Shown here: piece after piece, positions 35,201 through 47,200 of the stretch | How positions within the stretch are numbered: position 1 is the stretch's first letter | Layout: every line of letters starts with the position of its first letter | Assembly (NCBI GenBank): GCA_903813345.2 | Contig: CAIIXF020000009.1 | Coordinates: 3,722,001 to 3,786,000, forward strand | DNA length: 64,000 nucleotides | Source: Owenia fusiformis | Lineage: Eukaryota > Annelida > Polychaeta > Sabellida > Oweniidae | Direction of reading: 5' to 3' | Notes under the pieces: generated by a model | Told to the model about the DNA's origin: nothing | Seen by the model: only the letters and a program-made list of their open reading frames with translations | Database searches by the model: none | Translations under genes and position numbers: made by a program

Positions 35201-38200
35201 CGTTCGTTGAATTATCGCAATCAAAATGTCAGACCAAATGGAATTTCCATTGCAATTTATCTGACTATTCAATGTTCGCTGGATAATAATTCCCAATGGG
35301 ATAAACGGACAATCCTATGTTTTTTCAAAAATATCACTTATATCCACTCATGGATATCAGTATCTTCACTCATTCGCTGCGCTCACTGGCGAAGATATCA
35401 ATATCCACTCATGGATATAAGTGATATTTTTTCAGAGCCATAGGATATTCCTATATTATTCCATAGTTAGCATGATATCCATAGGATAACATGTCAAAAT
35501 AAAAACGGTATTTTTGAAATCAGTGGTAAAATATGATATTTTTGGCAAATTTTCACTTAACCATAGCATACGGTGTTTTAGGGGGGGCTTTTAGCCATGA
35601 CATACGGCGCCGTATGCCATGGTTTATGGATTTTTGCTACTTCAGACTCAAAACGAGGCTAAGTGTCAATATCGCCGTATCGTTTGGAAAATTCGTTTTA
35701 AATCACTTAATTCCCGACGATTCTGATGATGACTTTAACTATGGAATATAAAGAACATCCTATGATTTACTCGTGATATGATTTTAATCCACTTATGGAT
35801 GTTGATATCTGCACTCTCTCGCTACGCTCACTCGTGCAGATATCATATCCATTCGTGGATAAAAATCATATCACTCATAAATCATAGGATATCCTCTATT
35901 TAAGATGTGATATTCGATAGTTTAAAAGTGATATTCGATGGTTTGTAAATTGTTTGCTAAAATATGATATCTTGATCCACATATCAAATATATCATCATG
36001 TGATATTCGATCTATATATCACTCATAAATCATAGGATATCCTCTATTTAAGATGTGATATTCGATAGTATAAAAGTGATATTCGATGGTTTGTAAATTG
36101 TTTGCTAAAATATGATATCTTGATCCACATATCAAATATATCATCATGTGATATTCGATCTATATCCTCCTTGCAACCATGGGATAAAGCTTTACGCCCC
36201 GCTCCAAGCGGGCAGATATAGTATATCTGCCCGCTACGTCATAATCGCCGCTTGCATGTTTGTTCATAATTTGTAACGTTCGCGGAATGACTGTAAACGG
36301 CAATGGAGAAAACACAGACAATCAGGGTCTGTTTGATAGTTAAAAAAGGGGAAAGAGCATCCACTTAATCAATAAAAAATTCGAGAAAATAAATATGGGA
36401 ATATTTGAGAGAACATGAAAATCCGCCCACGGCCAAGAAAACAAAACTGGACATGAATATTCTAAAATGTTTCCACGATTTAACAATGTGAACCAGATGA
36501 CCAAGATTGGTATGGGATAAACATATTATCCTATAGTCGCGGTTCAGGATATTGGGATTATCCCTTGGCCAATATATAGGGGTTATGCAATTGGAGGTTT
36601 TGGATACAGGGAATATCCCGAGGGATATACAATATATCTTCCCGAGGGACCGAAGGGACCAAGGGAAGATGAATTATATATCCCTCGGGATATTCCCTGT
36701 ATCCAAAACCTCCAAGTGCATAACTGTTGTATATAGTTTAGCATGATATGTACTTCTTTCTGTAACTGGAATACGATTCTAATATACAAGCAGCACATAC
36801 GTATTCCCGGGGAACCATAAATATTTTGTGTAGGGTGTGGACATTTTTCTTTTCATTTCTCTAAAATCAGATTATTCTCATAAAATTCATACAAAGTTGG
36901 GCCTAAGCCTCTATTTTCGTATTCTGCATGTTAAGATATTTATAATGTAAAACCTAAGAGATAAATTCAATGTCTTCAGTTGAGAATAAGTATAAGGTAA
37001 ATGTGTGAATTCTGCTTGTTGTTGCACTATTTTTATAATAAACAAGGTTCGATACGCAACACTGAATAGACTGCAGTCATAGCTTAGTTGTAAAGAAAAC
37101 AAAAGAAGTGGGGCGTGATCATGCTTGAATACGATTTTAAATATATCGCCCTTTACATTTGTTGAAATCGGCCTGTATTAATTTCAACAGGTGATCGGTG
37201 TACAAGGGCATATATTTGAGTTATTGGTTTAACGATAAGTATGACCTATGAGTGGGTAATGTTTTACAAATGCATGAAACAAATACTCCAATGGCCTAAT
37301 CTCAATTTTCCTGCATAAACTATTACATTGAAATGATGGTCATTTGCTCTCTAACTTCCGCACCGCATACGTAACTTCGTAACAATTCAATAAGCCAAGA
37401 CAGGACCGCTATAATCGCTACATGCCAGTGAAGAGTGGCGCTTAAATGTTGTTTGTTGTTAACTTTATATGGCAGAGAAACAATGGAGTAAAAATGTGAG
37501 GAAGCCCATTGATTAAAAATTAACTTTCCGTTGAGTCAATCAATTTAATCCAAATTTTAACACAATGTTAATCATAACATAAGGGACATTATAGAATCAA
37601 ATAAATATTTTTTTGTGGAACTTAGAACTGTTGGCTGTAGGAAATTAATCCATTGCCTCTAACAAACGGATTAGCTTTCAGTGTTAACAAAACTCATATT
37701 AAAGAAATTGAATAATTGGGGATTAAAGTTTTACTTATCATATTGCTCCGACATACATGTACTGTATGCCAACATGTTATTTACATCAGTTTGTTCTACC
37801 ATGCACCAATTTGCTCAAAGCGTAATCATCGCTATGTCAGATGAAACATTAGGAATAAATGTAAAATGTGCCCGCTTCTTTATTTTCATTATCAAACAAC
37901 TAAACATACCGAATATACATTTGGAAATGGAAAACCAAAAATTAATTAAAACCAGCTTTAATTAAAATGGTCCAATTGTACAGAAGTAGAAACAAATGTA
38001 TTACATCGTGGACTAATCTGTTGTTTATATCCCCAGTTTATATCTCAGATATATGGATAACAGAAAATGCATGAATTGTGAAATGTGAGAGAATACACGT
38101 TTTAATTTTGTTTTAGCATGGCTTAACACTACTTGTATCAGTTAACCTAATGTACCATTCTTATTTATTATCAGCGGTTTGCCAGAAGAAATCGGAGCAA

Positions 38201-41200
38201 TACATGTACATCCAATATAATACAGGCTCGGAATAAGTTTTAGCCCAGGGGATCAATTTTCAAAACAAACCAAGGGGTCACACTTGATCATTTTGGCCCG
38301 AAATCATTTAACAGTGCTCAGATTGGTAAAAAAAATGTAGGATTTTGAAAGAATTTTGGCAAGGGGGGGGATTTACTTGAACCCCCCCTCCCTGGCCATG
38401 GACCTATACCAAATTCGTAATGTGTTGATATATAGCAGTTTCATGTCATAAATGTTTTGTGTTGTTTGTGTGAATTAAGGTGTTTGTGCCTGTGTAAGAG
38501 GGGGCTTTAAGTGTTGTTTGTTGTAAACTTAATTTGACAGAAAAACAATTGATTTAAATTGTGAGGAAACCCAATAGAGTAAAAATGTGAGGAAACCCAT
38601 TGATTAAAAATTAACTTTCCATTGAGTCAATCAATTAAATCCAAATTTTAACACAATGTTAATCATAACATAAGGGACATTATACAATCAAATAAATATG
38701 AAAAACTTAATTTGCAATTTATTTTTCAGTTGAAATTAGAACCATTGGCTGTGGAAATTAATCCATTAACTCAAACAAACAGATTATTTATCAGTGTGAA
38801 CAAAACTCAAATCATGGAAATTGAATAATTAGGGATTAAAGTTTGACTTATTATATTGCTCTGGAATGTCAATACATGTATGTGAATGGTGAAAAACTAC
38901 ATGATTTTGACAGAATTGTTGGCCACGGGGAGGGGGTCCTCAGCTACGGGTCTGTATAAAATGCGTAATGTGTTTATTGAATATTGAGCAGTTCCCTGTC
39001 ATGACTGTTTTTTCCGGTTGGCAAAGTGAATACAGGTGGTTGTTTGTACCTGTGTAAGAGGGAATCGATTTAAATGTTGTTTGGTATAAACTTAATGTGA
39101 CAGAGAAACAATGGATTAAAAATGTGAGGAAAACAAATTAATCAAAAATTAACTTTACAATGAATTAATTGATTGAATCAAAAATTTAACACAATGTTAA
39201 TCATAACATGAGGGACATTATACAATCAAATATGTATGTAAAAACTTATTTTGCAAATTATTTTTGTGGAATTAAGAGCCATCAGCTGTAGAGATTAATC
39301 CATTAACCCTAACAAACAGATTAATTATCAGTAGGAATGAAACTAATTTCATAGGAATTGAATAATTAGGGATTAACGGCTCGAAAATAAACGCGTATAA
39401 TAGGTTTTTGATTGAAAATGCCAACATATTATTTGCTCCTGACAGGAATATTATTCTATATTATTTGGCATTATATGTTGTTCCCTTTAAATACTACACG
39501 AATAATATTATTAAATCAAAAATAATTCTTAAAAATACGTATTATATTTTTTCCGTTATATTAAAAGAAATAACTGCCTATTATACAGGAAAAAATATTC
39601 TCTACGATTCTCTCTTAATGCAACTTATTTAGCAGTATATTAAACATTTTATTCTATATTATTTTTACTTTTTTACCAAGTGTATCTGACAGTGTAAAAT
39701 AGCAAATCTTAACCATTATGAGTTTGTATACTGTACCTGTATCCGTGTTTGTTTAGATACTCAATGGCATCTTCTTTGAAAACTTCTGGGGGATTCTTAC
39801 AAATACACTGCATTGACTGAAAATAAGAAAAATTGTGTTTATAACCCCCATTATAATTCTGCCATTTTATTTTATTAACAAAAGGGTTAACATAAATTGT
39901 CTATAGACACCAAGCCTGGGCTTCCTCCCAATATGATGCTCATTTCTGCCTCTCAATATTTAGCTCTAGGACTGGATACCATTTGAGAGATGTTTTCTCA
40001 CATATAAGCATATGACAACAATACCATACAAGGCACTAAACACCCCGACATTTGAACTCGGAATCCTACAAATACTCGGACTTCAGCAAACATGAGATTT
40101 GGGCAAATTAGGTTCAATTCTTATGACGGGCATAAGAGTAGATCTGTTCTTATGCCGGGCATAAGAGAAGATCTGTTATTATGCCGGGCATAAGAGAAGA
40201 TCTGTTCTTATGCCCGGCATAAGAGTAGATCTGTTGTTATGCCCGGCATAAGAATTGAACCTAATTTGCCCAAACCTCATGTTTGCTGAAGTCCGAGTAT
40301 TTGTAGGATTCCGAGTTCAAATGTCGGGGTGTTACTAACATGCAAAATGTCACCACCTGCCATTTGTAACAAATGCAAACCACCAAACGCCAACCAACTA
40401 ACTCCAAACACCGAAAGTCATCCACAGAAGAGTTGGAAACTATAACATTATGTCACCACTTCTGATGTTGGCATAATAGAAATTTCAAATATGATAAAAA
40501 CTTGTTAAGTTCTTGTAAATACCTGCACCATCTTAATAACTGCCATTTCATTGTACACTTTGCTATTCTCAAGGCCTTGTTGTGTACCTTGTTGTTTCTC
40601 ATAGCCGGCCTCATTGTAGTAAGGTTGCTTCACCAAAATAAGGCCTACAATTAATACAATGTACAATATTCAAATAATATGTAAAAAATATTTAAGTATT
40701 ACATTGCCACAGTTCAAAAATATGTTTGATTAGGACTAACACTTATGTTTTAAATCAATTTCTCCCATCAATATTTTGATGATCCAGTGTAGAAAAAAGC
40801 TTGACGTCCTCTTATGTAAAAAAATGGTGCATCAAGCCCTTTGTGACATCTATTTTACAATAAACAACATGTATATTATATTACTTTTTACTTTTTAATG
40901 ATAACGTAAATGTACCTTGAATAGAGACAAGGACTTGTAGCAGGTTTGATTTATTGGTCCAAACTTCTGTATCCTGCAACAAAATTACAAATAAATCAAT
41001 TGACTCTATTGTTTATATTGAACCAATCAGAGAGTAGCACTGAACGATATAGATTTACTACTTCTAAAATGAAATTTATTTTTAATTTAAATTTATTTTT
41101 TATTTTCAATTTTAAATTTAAATATTTCTAATATGCTTATTTTTTAGTTTTTTTGCAAGTACCTCAAATAACTTGAATAACTTTTCCTTGAAAAATCCCA

Positions 41201-44200
41201 TATTTTGTCTTAGAATTCTTGACCTCAAAATCGTAGAATTTTTGACAATATTTATCCAAAGTAAGCAAGCCATTAAAATCTGCATGTACTTTAAATCTTC
41301 TAACCATCGAGACAAAGATAATTTAAGTTATTTATTTCATATGTGAAATATTTTCTACAGGTTCAAAAAGTTAAAGTTTTTATGCTTTCAAACCTTTCCA
41401 CTCCAAGTTCCCAATAGGCTAACGCAGACTTTCCCATCCTCATACAGATTTGGATTCAGGCGATCATTACAGTATGACAGATAGTGAAACAGTGGAGGGG
41501 ATTCTGGGTAATCAGCAGGTAGCATAACATCGAAGAAGAATAGACCATCCTCGTATGGTGTGTGCTCTGGCCCATAGATCATAACAGAGAAAATATCCTA
41601 CAAAACAGTTTATATTCTATAATGATTTGTATTACACAATATTTGACTTACTTTTCTGGATGGGGTACTTTCCAATTATCAATAGCTGATGAAGAATGGA
41701 GTTACTTTCTTAAGAGTGGGGGGGGAGGTAAATGATGATTACATTAGTGAAGAGTGTTGATGAAAGTTTTTGAAAATTCAAGTCATAAGACAAATCAGGA
41801 TTTTGAAATTTGTCATATGGAGTGGGGGGGGCTTACCATTCTTTCATCAAATCCCCTTACAAATATGCCAGAAGGGAGACTGGTACACAAGAGCTTCATC
41901 TGAAAGCAGGGAAAAGTACATGCAGTATTATGAAAATATAACAAGTCGATGTATTTAAGCTTTTAATTGGTAATATTCCTTACAATACAGTGTATTTGGT
42001 CATGGTTTTCGACATTTTCGAAAGATTTGTCCAGAGAATATAGCTAGATAAAAAACTTTATTCAGGAAATGGAATTGCTCTCTGTTTGATTTTACCATTT
42101 TGAAGTTCAATATTAGTCTCTCTTTACAAATATTTTCACATTATTTTCAGATTGTTCACATTTAAAAAGGGAATGGCTCATATTAGTAGTTTTTATCTTC
42201 AGGCCAAGTAGACCCAATAAAAAAATTTTCACTTCAAAAATTTAAAGATATGGGTAACAAATAAAAAATGATAATGGAACAATTACAAAATTAGACATTT
42301 GCAGAACTATCACTACACTTCATAGTTCATACAATAAACACAGTAGAACCTGTTAAGTGGAGCACCATTGGTTCCTCAAAATAATGTTTCACTTAATAAG
42401 TTAGGAGGCTTTCCACTTACAGACATTTGTTTTTGTTCAGTTTTAATTCAATCTATTTAATCAATGTTTATTACATATTACACATTAGTAAAATAGATGG
42501 TAAGGAAATGGGGGAGGGGGGTATTTCTGAGACAGGCCATTTCGATTATGAAAGAGCAATCGTGGGTTTAACATTTGTTTAACATTAATATATCTACGAG
42601 GCACATTCTCACTTTCAAAATAAGCTTGTATTCGCGAATGCAACTTACGCTTTTCGACAACTGGATTGACCTACTTTTTTTAGTATGTTATTCACTACAG
42701 AGGGGATTTTATTCAAGAATCTATGTAATATGTGTCTTGAAATGGTGTTCACTTAACACAAGTGTTCACTAGAGAGGTGGTCACCATAATATATTGTTCA
42801 AAATAATAATAATTACCTCCTTCCTAACTGCAGTTGTAAAAGACTTTAGATTGACAGGCTGGTGTGGGGTCTTTTTAAACCTGTGCCCTTCTGGAACAGT
42901 ATCTAGAATCTTGAATGCTGAAATATAACATTTTATTGAATAATTATAAAGATGCAAACTTGTGACCGCAAGTTGATAGTTTTATTGTGCATTGATGATT
43001 TAAATGTGACATCAATGGCTTTGGATGAATTTTAAACAATGTGACATCTCTAGGGACCCAATAATGCTAAGACCGAATATCCTAGGTTATTCCAAATACT
43101 GTGTAATTGTATCAAGGCCTCACAACACCCTCCCCTTAATCATCTACACTATACATAGATGTGAAATACATAGACCTGAAGAAGACTTAATGCAAGACTG
43201 ATTTTGATATTTTATTGTGTATTTTCAATAAGTTTTTACCTTCAATATTCTCCATGGTGGCTGACAGATCAGATATGTCACTGACAGGACTTTTTATGTC
43301 GCTACTTTTTTCTATCCCAGAATTCCCTGGTGGGATATCGAGACCCATATGCGTAACCAGCATATCAATAAGAGAATCATTGTCATTATCATCATTTTCA
43401 AGTTCAAGTTCCGTTAACAATTTACTGACGACATTCAGTCCAGTATTGCTGAGACTTGTGGGCACTTTTGCTCCTGAAAGGTCCTTAAAAGGACTTCCTG
43501 TGTTGCTGCGGCATGGTTCACTGAATCCAACAATTTTTTGTTTCTCGGGAGTTTTATTGGAATCATTCATTTTTTCAAGATTGCGCTTTTTAAGATGATC
43601 CAGGTCTCTCTGTATCTTGCCCATACCTTCTTTCAGTAACCTACAAGCGTTCTCACAGGACCGTTTTGCCTTGTGAGCCTTTTTAGAGCTATTAGTATGC
43701 GTTTGAGATTCTGCATCCTTCTTAGAGGGTTCAGGGGAGGTATCAGCAGTGTCAACAGCTGCTGCTTCTCCTAGTAATTGCTCTGTATCCTCCCCTGCAT
43801 CACCAGATTGGGCCATACAAGCTGCCGGCGACTGAAACAACCCCATAACATGTGCCGTTAGCTCACTGGCCCTCTCCTTTTTATAACTCCGACGTATCAC
43901 ACTGATTAGATCCTTGATTTCATCAGCATCGAAATAACTTGTGTCCAACTGGTTGTCAAGTTTACGACATGATTTGTAACATTTTATGATGCTCTGGTAC
44001 ATAACAGTGAGGAAGGGTAAAATGTCGCTCTGGGTGGTGAGGTTCGTTCTAAGGGCCTCTATCGTGTGACGAGCCTCATTTAGTCTATCTTGGTAGCCCT
44101 GTAAGCTTGACTCTGGTATATTCGGTAACTCGCCACCACTTGCAGTTTGGTCACTGAAAGGAGTGAAATTGTTTATACTTTTTTTCATTTACATTATTCA

Positions 44201-47200
44201 GATATACCCCACAAGTGTCTTTTTCATGACACAATAAACACTTATGTGTCCAAAATCTTTGAATAAATATAACAAATAAAAATAATACGATACAATGTAC
44301 AAAAACTGATGACAATATAACCCCCGAAGGTGCTATAAAAATAAATAGTAGCAATATATCTCTTTCCCTTGATTTGCCTCATCTAATAACACCCCTAAAT
44401 ACACCCCTTCCCCTTGCTGGTTCTTACTTTTCATTATCAGTGTCTTCCTCAGAAGTTTCTGCCTCATCTTGTGTCTCCCAACTGTTGTCTGTTGCTTCCG
44501 TACCATCACTATCTTCATCACTATAGTCATCATCACTACCAAACTCAGACATCTAAATCATATAAAAATGTAAAATTAAGACCAGGGTGTTATGAGAAGG
44601 GAGGGGTAGGGCTTGGTCAATTGTTGTGGGGACTGAATGATCACTTTCAAACTCTGACATATCAAACATACAAGTAAGATGTATCATGGAGATATGTCAC
44701 TCCCGAAAGACAGGGGGTTGTTCAATTTTGGGAGTGAGACAGTGAGAGCTGGATTTCTGGCAGGCCCATAGCCAGGGGGGGTTCACATGGTTCGGCCGAA
44801 CCCCCCCCCCTGGCAAAAAATTCTTTCAAAATCATGCAGTTTTTCACCATTTTGAGCACTTCTCAAGTGATTTGAGCCATATTTGGGCCAAAATTGTCAA
44901 ATGTGAACCCCCCCTGAAAATTTTTGAAAACTGAACGCCCCCCTTGGCAAATCCTGGCTACGGGCCTGTATGGGTCAGCATTTTAAAGGGATGATATGAA
45001 CGGGTCAATATCAAAGGAAATAAAAGGGAAAAAGAGTTTAAAATGTTGGACACAATCTTTTCAGAAATTCTTCCAAGGTTTTCCACACAATCTTAATTAT
45101 TCTGAAAAAATGGAACTATCATCAAATTATATGGAAGTTATTGAAGATTTAAGAAGCGGAAATGTGTGCAAATTCAGTAACATTGTAAAGGGGAGGTCTC
45201 CTCTTTCAATTTTTGCAAGGTAACCTTAAAAATTAAAATGTCATCCTGAAATAAGTCTACACTTTTAGAAAATAGAAGTGAGTTCGAATGATACGAAAAA
45301 TTGTACTGGACAACTTTTCAAAACTTATTCTTAATTCATCTCTTTAAGTGCAGTTGGCCATGCGTGACCTTTTATTAAATATACTTTATATCCCCTTCTT
45401 ACCAGAATATTATGTCAGAAGATTATTGAGGCTTGAACTATTTTACAACTTCAAAGCATGCAGACAGAAAATATGTTCACAACATCAAAATGAATATCAA
45501 CTGAATAATCATAGCAAACGATAAAACACCTAAATTATACTTTTAAAAAATGTGATACAATTCTAACATACCATGCATAAGCTAATAAATCTGGCCATGT
45601 TATTCCTAATGGTGAATGGTATTTCTAAATGCTGCTATGGTTTTTCTAAAAAATTTCTGGTACGTTGCTCTAAATGTTGTTATGGTATGTATGTGCTGAT
45701 GCTTTAATTCAATCAAATTTAACGAGCAAAGAAAACAACTTAGTTGAACATGTATTCCAACGAACTTCCACATTAACCATAATTTTTAAAACATAAAATT
45801 ATACTGTTTATGAATAATCATGACCAAATTAACACAGTATTCTGTGACAATCTGACCTGGCTGTTCAATAGTGATGTTTTCAGGAGCGCCCCATATTCCT
45901 GATGAAAGCATTAAGCAGACAATTGAACATTTCAGTAAAACCTGGCTAAATGAGATAAAAAGTTATCTCCATTTTGACCTCCTACCTACCATGGTAAAAA
46001 AAAATCATGTTAACAAAACCTCTTAAAAAAGAGTTTGCTTTTATCAATTGTTGATTTTTTGGCTACACAAAATTGATATCACACTACTAGATATCACACA
46101 AATAGATATCACACAAATTGATATCACACAAATTAAGTTAGTGTGCCCTTACAAGACCTGAAGTCAAAATGCTTTCACTATCGCATTTGTTCAGTGTTAC
46201 AGGCAGGTTTTACAGTAGTCTTGCTTAAGACCCTGGACTCCCCCTCCCTAATCAACTTAACTCCCAGGTGAAGTACATACTCAACATAGTCATGGGGGAG
46301 TACACAGTCTTGGAGCAAGACAAGTCAGGTGTAGTCTTGCTTAAGACCCTGGACCCCCCCCCCCTGATCAACTTTACTCACAGGTGAAGTATATACTCAA
46401 CATAGTCATGGGGGGAGTACACAGTCTTGGAGCAAGACAAGTCAGGTGTAGTCTTGCTTAAGACCCTGGACTCCCCCCCCCCCCCCCTGATCAACTTTAC
46501 TCACAGGTGAAGTATATACTCAACATAGTCATGGGGGGAGTACACAGTCTTGGAGCAAGACAAGTCAGGTGTAGTCTTGCTTAAGACCCTGGACTCCCCC
46601 CCCCTGATCAACTTTACTCACAGGTGAAGTATATACTCAACATAGTCATGGGGGGAGTACACAGTCTTGGAGCAAGACAAGTCAGGTGTAGTCTTGCTTA
46701 AGACCCTGGACCCCCCCCCCCTGATCAACTTTACTCACAGGTGAAGTATATACTCAACATAGTCATGGGGGGAGTACACAGTCTTGGAGCAAGACAAGTC
46801 AGGTGTAGTCTTGCTTAAGACCCTGGACCCCCCCCCTGATCAACTTTACTCACAGGTGAAGTATATACTCAACATAGTCATGGGGGGAGTACACAGTCTT
46901 GGAGCAAGACAAGTCAGGTGTAGTCTTGCTTAAGACCCTGGACCCCCCCCCTGATCAACTTTACTCACAGGTGAAGTATATACTCAACATAGTCATGGGG
47001 GGGGAGTAGTACTCAGTCTTTGAGCAAGACTAGTTTTACAGCATATATTTTAATTCATCACGACATTGCAGGCTAATGATTATAAAATATTGATAAATAA
47101 GCACTGTATATGAAACATACTAGCACATATTATGGACATAGTATACTTTACTGGTCAAATGTGTCCATATACACTTAACAATTTTTAATAATTTTTTTTC

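Larger units (their letters stand above)
33270..39370. repeat. Intronic repeat of about 530 bp, four full or partial copies
   Basis: Shared words in order: AACAATGGAGTAAAAATGTG, ATTAACTTTCC, TTTTAACACAATGTTAATCA, GGGACATTATACAATCAAAT, ATTAATCCATT, TTGAATAATTAGGGATTAA, ATGTATGTGAATGGTG, then CGGTTGGCAAAGTGAATAC. Copies start near 33330, 37480, 38530 and 39100. The last two are adjacent in tandem. The first and second are separated by the palindrome nest, which therefore probably inserted into or between existing copies. Confidence 0.7.
32263..39736. other. Last UBE2O intron (7.5 kb), repeat-filled
   Basis: No coding sequence was recognised. Contents: an AATATTAT-rich stretch (32640-33115), four copies of a roughly 530-bp unit (33.27-33.98, 37.42-38.50, 38.50-39.06 and 39.06-39.37 kb, some partial), a palindrome nest (34.45-36.73 kb), and CAGGCCC-family MITE pieces (33690-33745, 38223-38410, 38895-38955). 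Length and content suggest repeated insertion followed by local tandem duplication. Confidence 0.7.

Noticed and set aside
39408-39632. 74-codon plus-strand AT-rich frame
   Set aside because: Composition-driven (F, I, Y, L, N) within a repeat-filled UBE2O intron; no motif.
43215-43598. 127-codon plus-strand frame
   Set aside because: Antisense shadow of UBE2O exon 12, with no family resemblance.
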